DNA of 6,977 nucleotides. It comes from Bacteroides sp. (GTDB lineage: Bacteria; Bacteroidota; Bacteroidia; Bacteroidales; GCA-2748055). Position 1 is the first letter of the stretch, and each line of letters opens with the position of its first letter. Below are positions 1 to 6,754 of the stretch, piece by piece. Where the stretch lies: assembly GCA_011048475.1 (NCBI GenBank), contig DSDZ01000512.1, positions 1 through 6,977 on the forward strand, given 5' to 3'. Position numbers and translations under genes: made by a program. The notes below the pieces were generated by a model, which was not told the origin of the DNA, searched no databases, and was given only the letters and a program-made list of their open reading frames with translations.

Positions 1-219
1 ATTTAGCAGAACCATTGAGAAGACGGCCATTGATTTTTTATATATCTGATTAATAGTTGTTTAAACAGTCTATTTACGGTAATTCTGCAGGGCGGGTAAG
101 GCACCCGGAATAGGATTCTGAATCTTGGCCGATTTCAAAGGTTTTTTAAGGATCATGAACATGGCTTATTACGGCAGCCAGGATGTGTTGTTTAACAAAA
201 CGAATGAGGAGAGAAAATA
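1..219 (+). promoter_or_regulatory. gyrB upstream region with weak promoter-like elements
   Basis: This stretch has no convincing gene apart from a possible short leader ORF at its end. The first 80 bases are AT-rich and contrast with the GC-rich genes. Bacteroidota promoters typically have TTG near -33 and TAnnTTTG near -7. Two poor matches occur: TATATCTG at 41-48 (one mismatch, but its nearest upstream TTG at 15-17 is too far) and TAATAGTTG at 51-59, 18 bases after a TTG at 30-32. Small dyads are also present: GTTTAAAC at 59-66, CGGGT/ACCCG at 93-97 and 103-107, and GATTC/GAATC at 114-118 and 120-124. The region probably carries the gyrB promoter and 5' leader by position. The exact promoter cannot be fixed from sequence alone. 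Confidence 0.4.
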
Positions 220-220
220 A
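155..220 (+). CDS. Possible 21-codon leader ORF overlapping gyrB start
   Basis: An ATG at 155 opens a 21-codon reading frame that begins MNMAYYGSQD and ends NEERK before a TAA at 218-220. It has a reasonable Shine-Dalgarno, AAGGA at 148-152, two bases before the ATG (close spacing). Its stop shares one base with the gyrB start (TAATG), and its last codons contain the gyrB ribosome-binding site, so the two could be translationally coupled. No known family is recognised, and an ORF this short can arise by chance. I rate it as a candidate leader peptide only. Confidence 0.25.
   Translation: MNMAYYGSQDVLFNKTNEERK
206..213 (+). promoter_or_regulatory. gyrB ribosome-binding site
   Basis: GAGGAGAG lies six bases before the ATG at 220 and is a strong match to the anti-Shine-Dalgarno. 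It decides the gyrB start: the next in-frame ATG, at 238, has no comparable purine-rich site. Strong Shine-Dalgarno sites are less common in Bacteroidota than in many bacteria, so this one suggests high expression or coupling to the leader ORF. Confidence 0.65.
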
Positions 221-2238
221 TGAGTGAAGCATTTAAGATGGAGGAGAATGGCGCGCGTCTGAAAAAAGATTATTCGGCGGAAAGTATCCAGGTACTGGAA
301 GGGCTTGAAGCAGTGCGTAAAAGACCCGCCATGTATATCGGGGATGTGAGCGAGAAAGGATTGCACCACCTGGTATACGAAGTGGTGGATAATTCCATAG
401 ACGAAGCCCTTGCCGGGCACTGTACCAGGATCGATGTGACCATCAATGAGGATGATTCGGTGACCGTGGTGGACGACGGGAGGGGAATCCCCATTGATAT
501 GCATGAAAAAGAGGGAAGGTCCGCACTGGAGGTGGTCATGACCGTGCTGCATGCGGGAGGCAAATTTGACAAGGAATCATACAAGGTGTCGGGCGGCCTG
601 CACGGCGTGGGCGTCTCATGTGTAAATGCCCTTTCGGAGACGCTCCGGGCGGAGGTGCACCGGGACGGGAAGATCTATGTGCAGACCTACGAACGGGGGA
701 AGCCCACCTCATCCGTGGAGATGGTGGGTACCACCGATAAGACGGGGACCATCATTACCTTTAAGCCCGACACCACCATTTTCACCATGACCGAATTCAA
801 GTATGAGATCCTGGCTTCGAGACTCAGGGAACTGGCTTTCCTGAACAAAGGGATCTACCTGAGCATCCGGGATCTGAGAGAAGTGGAGGAGAACGGGAAC
901 GGGAACGGCGACAGTGAGGGTGAAGGCAACCGGGAACGGAACGGCTTCCGTAAGGACCATTTCTATTCCGACGAGGGACTCAAAGAGTTCGTTGCATACC
1001 TGGATGCCACAAGGGAAAAGCTGATCGAGGAGATCATATACATGGAGACGGAAAAGAACGGAGTGCCGGTGGAGATTGCGCTCCAGTACAACACTTCCTT
1101 TTCGGAGAATATCCATTCCTATGTGAACAACATCAACACCATCGAAGGGGGAACCCATCTGAGCGGGTTCCGCAGGGGACTTACCAGGACCCTGAAGAAT
1201 TATGCGGACAAGTCGGGCATGCTGTCCAAGCTGAAATTCGACATCAACGGAGATGATTTCAGGGAGGGACTAACCGCCATTATCTCGGTCAAGGTGGCAG
1301 AACCTCAGTTTGAAGGGCAGACCAAGACGAAGCTCGGGAATTCGGATATCATGGGTGTGGTGGACCAGGCGGTCAGCTCGGAACTGGCCAATTACCTGGA
1401 AGAACATCCCAGGGATGCGCGACAGATCGTATCCAAGGTGATCCTTGCCGCACAGGCGCGGCACGCGGCCAGGAAAGCAAGGGAGCTGGTTCAGCGCAAG
1501 AATGTCCTGTCGGGTGCCGGTTTGCCGGGCAAGCTGGCCGACTGCTCCATCAAGGATCCCGCGGAAACCGAGATCTTCCTGGTGGAGGGCGACTCGGCGG
1601 GCGGAACGGCCAAACAGGGACGCGACAGGGCCTTTCAGGCCATCATGCCGCTGCGGGGAAAGATCCTCAACGTGGAAAAGGCCATGGTGCACAAGATTTT
1701 TGAGAATGAGGAGATCAAGAATATTTTTACCGCCCTGGGAGTCAAAGTCGGGACCGAAGAGGACAGCAAGGCGCTGGACCTTTCCGGACTGCGTTATCAC
1801 AAGGTGATCATCATGACCGATGCGGATGTGGACGGGTCACACATCGCAACCCTGATCATGACCTTCTTTTTCAGGTACATGAACGAACTGATCAAAAACG
1901 GGTACCTCTATATCGCCACCCCGCCACTGTACCTGTTGAGAAAAGGAAAGATTGAGCGGTACTGCTGGACCGAGGAGCAGCGGGAGGCGTTCGTCAGGGA
2001 AGTGGGTGGCGGGAAGGAATCCGGTATCACCATCCAGCGTTACAAGGGGCTCGGTGAGATGAATGCCGAACAGCTCTGGGAAACCACCATGAACCCGGAA
2101 AGCCGCACGCTGAGGCAGGTTTCCATCGACAGCGCCGCAGAGGCCGACCGCATCTTCTCCATGCTCATGGGGGATGAGGTGCCCCCCCGGAGGGAATTCA
2201 TTGAAAAACATGCAAAATACGCCAAAATAGACGCATAA
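220..2238 (+). CDS. gyrB: DNA gyrase subunit B
   Basis: This is the ATPase and TOPRIM subunit of DNA gyrase, which works with GyrA in an A2B2 complex to introduce negative supercoils in the cytoplasm. The GHKL ATPase domain shows E54 and N58 in YEVVDNSIDEA, DDGRGIP at 85-91 and the lid motif GGLHGVG at 125-131. The transducer domain follows at about 245-415. TOPRIM shows EGDSAGG with catalytic E456, PLRGKILNVEKA at 477-488, and metal-binding D534, D536 and D538 in DADVDGS. The C-terminal YKGLGEMN motif is at 608-615. At 672 residues it is the short form, without the roughly 165-residue insertion of E. coli GyrB. R148 aligns with the coumarin-contacting R136 of E. coli. An unusual Gly/Asn/Glu-rich stretch at 223-243 lies between the ATPase and transducer parts. 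The start is set by the upstream GAGGAGAG. A ParE/topoisomerase IV subunit is the main alternative, but the overall sequence fits GyrB better. Confidence 0.96.
   Translation: MSEAFKMEENGARLKKDYSAESIQVLEGLEAVRKRPAMYIGDVSEKGLHHLVYEVVDNSIDEALAGHCTRIDVTINEDDSVTVVDDGRGIPIDMHEKEGRSALEVVMTVLHAGGKFDKESYKVSGGLHGVGVSCVNALSETLRAEVHRDGKIYVQTYERGKPTSSVEMVGTTDKTGTIITFKPDTTIFTMTEFKYEILASRLRELAFLNKGIYLSIRDLREVEENGNGNGDSEGEGNRERNGFRKDHFYSDEGLKEFVAYLDATREKLIEEIIYMETEKNGVPVEIALQYNTSFSENIHSYVNNINTIEGGTHLSGFRRGLTRTLKNYADKSGMLSKLKFDINGDDFREGLTAIISVKVAEPQFEGQTKTKLGNSDIMGVVDQAVSSELANYLEEHPRDARQIVSKVILAAQARHAARKARELVQRKNVLSGAGLPGKLADCSIKDPAETEIFLVEGDSAGGTAKQGRDRAFQAIMPLRGKILNVEKAMVHKIFENEEIKNIFTALGVKVGTEEDSKALDLSGLRYHKVIIMTDADVDGSHIATLIMTFFFRYMNELIKNGYLYIATPPLYLLRKGKIERYCWTEEQREAFVREVGGGKESGITIQRYKGLGEMNAEQLWETTMNPESRTLRQVSIDSAAEADRIFSMLMGDEVPPRREFIEKHAKYAKIDA
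892..945 (+). repeat. Low-complexity, AACGGG-rich stretch within gyrB
   Basis: The sequence begins with the hexamer AACGGG twice and AACGGC once (892-909), and continues with related AAC, GAA, GGN and CGG codons. It encodes alternating Asn-Gly followed by Glu-Gly and Asn-Arg-Glu-Arg (residues 225-242). E. coli GyrB has about 21 fewer residues at this point. The reading frame is kept, and the stretch looks like a slippage-grown flexible linker. Confidence 0.6.
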
Positions 2239-2241
2239 GGC

Positions 2242-4464
2242 ATGAAACATCTGTTCCGGATCAGGCACCTGGTCATGCTCTTCTCCCTGGCGGCCCTGTC
2301 AGGGTGCGGCCAGCAAAAAGGTTCAGAGGATCGAAATGTGTACGATTACCCCTGGTACGATCCTGCCATCTCTTTTGAGGAAAGGTTATCCATGCTGATG
2401 GATGAGATGACCACGGAAGAGAAGATCGGACAGCTGGTGTATGACGCACCGGCCATCGAACGGCTCGGTATCCCGGAGTACAACTGGTGGAACGAGGCAC
2501 TTCACGGGGTGGCCCGCAACGGCAGGGCCACGGTATTTCCACAAACCATCGGCCTGGCGGCCACCTTCGATGAAGATTTGATATACAGGGTGTTCAGCGC
2601 CATTTCAGATGAAGCCAGGGCGAAGTTCAGGATGTCACAGGAAATCGGCAACAGGGGTCGGTATGCCGGACTTACCTTCTGGACCCCCAACATCAACATA
2701 TTCAGGGATCCCAGGTGGGGCAGGGGAATGGAGACCTACGGGGAAGATCCCTTCCTCACTTCCCGGCTGGGGACAGCCTGTGTCAGAGGGCTGCAGGGCG
2801 ATCATCCGAAATACCTGAAAACAGGAGCCTGTGCCAAGCATTATGCGGTGCATTCTGGTCCCGAGGCCATTCGGCATGAATTCGACGCGGTCGTCAACAT
2901 GAAGGATCTTCACGAAACCTACCTGCCCGCATTCAAGGCGCTGGTAACGGAAGCAAACGTGGAAGCGGTCATGGGGGCCTACAACCGGGTGAACGGCGAG
3001 CCCGCCTGTGCGAGCCGCCTGCTGCTGCTGGACATTCTCATGGATCGCTGGAATTTTAAGGGACATATCCTGAGTGACTGCTGGGCGCTGCAGGACATCC
3101 ACAGGGATCACCGGGTAACGGATACCCCGGCTGAATCGGCGGCGCTTGCCCTGAATATGGGAGTAAGCCTCAATTGCGGGGATACCTATCCGTTTTTGGG
3201 GGAAGCCCTGAAGCAGGGGCTGGTCACCGGGGAAACCATCGATGAGCGGTTTGCCACACTGTTTATCACCCGGTTTGAACTGGGCCTGTTCGATCCGCCG
3301 GAAATGAATCCGTACAATGATGTGGATGAAAGCATCATCAACAGTGAATCTCATCTGGAACTGGCATATGAATCTGCAGTCAGGTCACTGGTATTATTGA
3401 AGAACGAAGGTCACGTGCTGCCCCTTGACCCGGAGATCAGATTCCTCTTCGTAACCGGTCCCCAGGCCAATACCAGCGAAGTGCTGCTCGGTAATTATTA
3501 CGGGATGAGCGGTTCCCTGGTGAATATCCTGGAGGGGATCACCTCCAGGGTGAGTGCAGGGACCACCATGAACTACAGATACGGGGTCCTGGCCTACAGG
3601 GAAAATATCAATCCCATGAACTATACCCTTGGGGACGTTGGGAGGGCGGATGCCACGATTGCCGTAATGGGTATTTCAGGACTTCTGGAAGGTGAGGAGG
3701 GGGCTTCCATTGCATCTCCTTCCAAGGGAGACCGGCTTGATCTGAACCTTCCCCCCAGCCAGCTTGCGTTTCTGAAGGAGATCAGGGCTGCCAATGACAA
3801 TCCGCTGATTGTGGTGATGACGGGGGGAAGTCCCATCACCATGCCGGAGGTGGAGGAACTGGCCGATGCCATCCTCTGGGTGTGGTACCCGGGACAGGAG
3901 GGGGGCAATGCCGTGGCAGATGTGATCTTCGGAAAGCGGGTACCCTCTGGCAAACTGCCCGTCACCTTTCCGGTGTCGACCGACCAGCTCCCGGCATTTG
4001 AGGACTATTCAATGAAGGAGCGCACCTACAGGTACATGACCTCCAAACCGCTGTATCCTTTCGGATACGGTCTTTCCTACACGGAATTCGGTATCGGGGA
4101 GCTGGTCCTGGGTGCGGAAGAGATCTCCTCCCGGGATGCCCTGCAGGTTTCGGTGCAGGTAGAAAACAGGGGGGAGATGGATGCCGAGGAGGTGGTCCAG
4201 CTCTACGTGTCTGCTCCTGAAGGCCGGATTGAACAGCCCCGCTGGTCTTTGAGGGATTTCAGGAGGGTCTCGCTGCAGGCCGGTGCAACGGCCGGGGTCA
4301 CTTTTAAACTGGACAGGGAGGACCTGGTACAGTTCGATGAGGGTGGAAATCCCTTGGTCGTTCCCGGAACATACAGGGTGCATGTGGGGAATGCATCACC
4401 CGGCGAACGGAGCAGGGAGCTGGGGGTTGAGATGGTGACGGGCACTTTCAGGGTGACGGAGTAA
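2242..4464 (+). CDS. Family 3 glycoside hydrolase lipoprotein (beta-glucosidase or beta-xylosidase)
   Basis: The product probably hydrolyses beta-linked glucosides or xylosides from the non-reducing end with retention of configuration. A signal peptide ends in the lipobox LSGC, so the mature protein should start at C22 and be lipid-anchored. The following residues GQQKGSED might allow surface display. The GH3 (beta/alpha)8 domain covers about 45-350: NWWNEALHGVAR at 81-92, TPNINIFRDPRWGR at 148-161, AKHYAVHSGPE at 198-208, and predicted nucleophile D279 in LSDCWALQD. The second alpha/beta domain spans about 375-610. It contains LEGEE at 482-486 followed by GDRLDL, where the acid/base glutamate is expected. 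WYPGQEGGNAVADVIFG at 548-564 and PFGYGLSYTEF at 606-616 are family hallmarks. A fibronectin III-like domain fills 620-735. The length of 740 is normal. The gene starts three bases after the gyrB stop, with only a weak AAGG before its ATG, which suggests co-transcription. Motifs resemble Bacteroidota beta-xylosidases and glucosidases, and exact specificity cannot be read. Confidence 0.92.
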   Translation: MKHLFRIRHLVMLFSLAALSGCGQQKGSEDRNVYDYPWYDPAISFEERLSMLMDEMTTEEKIGQLVYDAPAIERLGIPEYNWWNEALHGVARNGRATVFPQTIGLAATFDEDLIYRVFSAISDEARAKFRMSQEIGNRGRYAGLTFWTPNINIFRDPRWGRGMETYGEDPFLTSRLGTACVRGLQGDHPKYLKTGACAKHYAVHSGPEAIRHEFDAVVNMKDLHETYLPAFKALVTEANVEAVMGAYNRVNGEPACASRLLLLDILMDRWNFKGHILSDCWALQDIHRDHRVTDTPAESAALALNMGVSLNCGDTYPFLGEALKQGLVTGETIDERFATLFITRFELGLFDPPEMNPYNDVDESIINSESHLELAYESAVRSLVLLKNEGHVLPLDPEIRFLFVTGPQANTSEVLLGNYYGMSGSLVNILEGITSRVSAGTTMNYRYGVLAYRENINPMNYTLGDVGRADATIAVMGISGLLEGEEGASIASPSKGDRLDLNLPPSQLAFLKEIRAANDNPLIVVMTGGSPITMPEVEELADAILWVWYPGQEGGNAVADVIFGKRVPSGKLPVTFPVSTDQLPAFEDYSMKERTYRYMTSKPLYPFGYGLSYTEFGIGELVLGAEEISSRDALQVSVQVENRGEMDAEEVVQLYVSAPEGRIEQPRWSLRDFRRVSLQAGATAGVTFKLDREDLVQFDEGGNPLVVPGTYRVHVGNASPGERSRELGVEMVTGTFRVTE

Positions 4465-5893
4465 GCCCTGCTTCCCCGATAATGCGGGGCACAATTGCCT
4501 CCCAGCCCACCGACATCAGATGCAATCCGTGGATGCCCTGTTTTGTTCTGATCTTTTCAATGAGATCCAGCGCGATCTCCACACCCAGCTCTTCGCAATC
4601 ATCTTCCCGGGTCTCTTCGAAACGGTTCAGGATCCATTCCGGGACCCTGACCCCTGGGATTGTGTCGTGCAGGTAATGCGCCATCCGCTTGCTGCGGATG
4701 GGGATCACCCCGGCCAGGATGTAAACCTTGTTCAATACATCCCTTTTATACAGTGCTTCCAGCCAGGTTTCCAGTCCTTGGGGATCGAAGATCACATTGG
4801 TCTGGAAGAACTGCGCCCCCGCATTGACCTTTTTTTGTTCCCGGAGGGCCTGGAAATGTGGTTCAGACGCAAAGGGCGAGGCGGCGGCACCAAGGAACAA
4901 TACGGGTGGTGATTTCATCTTCCGCCCGTCCAGGTAAACGCCCTCATCCCGCATCCTCCTCAGGATCCAGAGCATCTGTACCGCATCCATATCCAGGATG
5001 TTCATGTTGCTGGTGGGGGTGGGCCCGATCCTTGCATGGTCGCCCGTGATGCAAAGCACATTCTTCACACCCATCACATTGGCACCCACCACATCTGCCT
5101 GCAGTCCGCTGCGGGTCTTGTCCCGGGCCGCGATCTGAAGGACCGGATCCGCTCCCAGTTCCGCGGCCACCTTGCAGCATGCCATGCTGGACATGCGGGG
5201 ACTGGCCGAGGCGCTGTCGGTGAAATTGACGGCGGTGACCAGGTTGCGGACCATCTCAATATCTCTTTTAAGCTTCCCGGTGGTGGTGCTCAGGGGAGGT
5301 GAAACCTCCGTGGTGATCACAAACTTCCCGGCTCTGAGCTCCCGCTCGAGCCTGGATACCGGCTCCAGGGAGGCGGGCGGATGGTACGCCGAATCACCCT
5401 GCCACCAGCCGGGCTGTCTAACCGGCCTGAAAACTCCCTCCCAGGCACCGGTTTTTATTTCCCTGTCCCGGGAAAAAAAGCTTTTCAGGAATTTTCCCGT
5501 GCCGTATTTCCTCACAGAACGGAACACATCCCCCCAGGTCTCCGTCCCCGCCTTGTCCCAGTCCAGCGGTGGCAGGACCTCCAGCAGTTTTTCCTCGCGG
5601 CCCATCCGGAAGGCCCGGTCATAGATCCTGTACCAGATGCATGGCCGTGTCTCATCCACGTAACATCTTTCGGGGGTTGAGCCTCCGCAGGGACCGTTCC
5701 TCATTCCCTTGGGGCACTCCATGGGACAGATGAAGGCGGTCTCCTGCAGCAGGCAGTTCCCGCACATCCTGCACCCCCAGAGCGGGCCTTTCGTCCACCT
5801 TTCGATCCTTGCCAGCAGGCGTCTTCCGAATGGTTCCCTTTTGAACGGAAGGAAAGGTGGCTGCCACCTTCTGCCCGGAGTGAACAGTGCCAT
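4448..5893 (-). CDS. metF: Fused MetV-MetF methylenetetrahydrofolate reductase
   Basis: The enzyme reduces 5,10-methylene-THF to 5-methyl-THF with bound flavin, in the cytoplasm. Two parts are visible. Residues 37-93 form a cysteine-rich module with C41, C44, C47, C56, C60, C69, C77 and C85 (core CRMCGNCLLQ, CPMECPKGMRNGPCGG). This matches the MetV-type domain annotated as the MTHFR C-terminal family and proposed to bind metal or iron-sulfur clusters. A Trp-rich linker leads to the MetF TIM barrel from about 180: E196 in TTEVSPP aligns with the catalytic Glu of E. coli MetF, followed by NFTDSASAS, QIAARDKTRSGLQAD at 253-267 and GVKNVLCITGD at 275-285. In classic acetogens MetV and MetF are separate subunits, so the order MetV-MetF in one chain is notable. 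The electron donor is unknown; the cysteine module suggests ferredoxin or a partner flavoprotein rather than plain NADH. The ATG overlaps the upstream stop as TGATG and has no Shine-Dalgarno. The 3' end overlaps the GH3 gene by 17 bp. Confidence 0.9.
   Translation of the reverse strand: MALFTPGRRWQPPFLPFKREPFGRRLLARIERWTKGPLWGCRMCGNCLLQETAFICPMECPKGMRNGPCGGSTPERCYVDETRPCIWYRIYDRAFRMGREEKLLEVLPPLDWDKAGTETWGDVFRSVRKYGTGKFLKSFFSRDREIKTGAWEGVFRPVRQPGWWQGDSAYHPPASLEPVSRLERELRAGKFVITTEVSPPLSTTTGKLKRDIEMVRNLVTAVNFTDSASASPRMSSMACCKVAAELGADPVLQIAARDKTRSGLQADVVGANVMGVKNVLCITGDHARIGPTPTSNMNILDMDAVQMLWILRRMRDEGVYLDGRKMKSPPVLFLGAAASPFASEPHFQALREQKKVNAGAQFFQTNVIFDPQGLETWLEALYKRDVLNKVYILAGVIPIRSKRMAHYLHDTIPGVRVPEWILNRFEETREDDCEELGVEIALDLIEKIRTKQGIHGLHLMSVGWEAIVPRIIGEAGLTPSP
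4474..4489 (+). terminator. Small GC hairpin after the GH3 stop, doubtful terminator
   Basis: CCCCG at 4474-4478 and CGGGG at 4485-4489 can form a five-pair stem with a six-base loop (ATAATG). It starts nine bases after the GH3 stop codon and lies inside the 3' end of the convergent reductase gene. No run of T follows on the plus strand, so it is not a classical intrinsic terminator. It could still act as a 3' stabiliser, or be a by-product of codon use. Confidence 0.22.
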
Positions 5894-6732
5894 CAGGAAC
5901 GGTTCTGAAAATAATCCACAAAGCGCATGGCATACTCATCCCTGGCCATGACCAGGTCCGTTGCCTTTACCAGTGCGGTGATCTTCATGGGATTGGCAAT
6001 GGGACAGGTCAGCCCGTTCCAGATGGAGAGTGCCATGTAGGCATCGTTCAGCACCTCCCTGCCCGGAAGCCCGAAGGAGATGTTGCTCGCCCCCTGGGTG
6101 ATGTTCAGGCACAGCCTGTTACGGACCAGCCTGATGGTTTCCAGGGTGACCAGGCAGGCGGTGGGATCCGCACTCACGGCCATGGCCATGGGATCGATGA
6201 TCACATTCTCCCTGCGGATCCCCATGGCGACGGCACGCTCCACGATCTTTTCAGCGATCTTCAGCCGTTTTTCCGGATCGTGGGTGATCCCGCCATCGTC
6301 CATGACCAGCCCGATGACCGCCGCTCCGTATTGTCTGGCCAGGGGAAGGATTGCCTGCAGGGATTTTTCCTCTCCGTTGACAGAGTTGATCAGCGGCTTG
6401 CCCACGGCCACCTTCAGGGCGGCTTCAATGGCTTTCGGGTTCGGGGAATCCAGGCAGAGGGGAATGTCGAAGTTTTCCTGCAGAAAGGAGACGGTTTCGG
6501 GCAACAGCGATTCATCGTCCACTCCCGGGTATCCCACATTCACGTCGAGCACTTCCGCGCCCGCCCCGATCTGTTGCTCTGCCAGCTGCCGGACGAATTC
6601 AAAATTGCGTTCCGAGAGGGTTTCCACCAGTTTTTTCCTGCGGGTGGGATTGATGCTTTCGCCGATGATCACCACGGGCCCGTCGGTGTCGATCGCCACT
6701 TCCCTGGTCTTTCCTTGTAAGATGGTTTTCAT
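5893..6732 (-). CDS. acsE: Methyltetrahydrofolate:corrinoid methyltransferase (AcsE-like)
   Basis: This pterin-binding TIM-barrel enzyme transfers the N5-methyl group of methyl-THF to a cob(I)amide on a corrinoid protein. In the Wood-Ljungdahl pathway the acceptor is the corrinoid iron-sulfur protein. Motifs in order: IIGESINPTRRKK at 22-34, LDVNVGYPG at 62-70, LCLDSPN at 92-98 (D95), INSVNGE at 115-121 (N116), IIDPMAM at 178-184 (D180) and GASNISFGLPGR at 214-225. N217 aligns with the pterin-contacting N199 of the Moorella enzyme. Length 279 fits, with about 20 extra N-terminal residues relative to Moorella AcsE. The GES and TRR residues depart from the GERINPTGRK form I expect for relatives. 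It lies 22 bp after fhs with AGGA six bases before its ATG. MtgA/MtvA-type methyltransferases serving methylamine or glycine betaine metabolism are alternatives. Dihydropteroate synthase is unlikely given the motifs and neighbours. Confidence 0.85.
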   Translation of the reverse strand: MKTILQGKTREVAIDTDGPVVIIGESINPTRRKKLVETLSERNFEFVRQLAEQQIGAGAEVLDVNVGYPGVDDESLLPETVSFLQENFDIPLCLDSPNPKAIEAALKVAVGKPLINSVNGEEKSLQAILPLARQYGAAVIGLVMDDGGITHDPEKRLKIAEKIVERAVAMGIRRENVIIDPMAMAVSADPTACLVTLETIRLVRNRLCLNITQGASNISFGLPGREVLNDAYMALSIWNGLTCPIANPMKITALVKATDLVMARDEYAMRFVDYFQNRS

Positions 6733-6738
6733 GCTCGT

Positions 6739-6742
6739 TCCT
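6739..6742 (-). promoter_or_regulatory. Ribosome-binding site of the acsE-like gene
   Basis: AGGA on the minus strand is six bases upstream of the ATG at 6732 and sits in the 22-base gap after the fhs stop codon. The short gap leaves little room for a promoter or terminator, so the gene is probably transcribed with fhs. Confidence 0.5.
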
Positions 6743-6754
6743 GTTTACCGGGAG

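Noticed and set aside
1270..1800. Minus-strand open frame of 176 codons inside gyrB
   Set aside because: It is antisense to the transducer and TOPRIM region of GyrB and shows no domain-like features.
2635..3354. Minus-strand open frame of 239 codons inside the GH3 gene
   Set aside because: The plus strand encodes clear GH3 catalytic motifs across the same bases; the antisense product resembles no family.
5887..6720. Long plus-strand open frame of 277 codons opposite the acsE-like gene
   Set aside because: It mirrors the real gene, is His/Gly/Asp-rich with no recognisable motifs, and is explained by GC-rich codon use. The minus-strand frame carries all family motifs.
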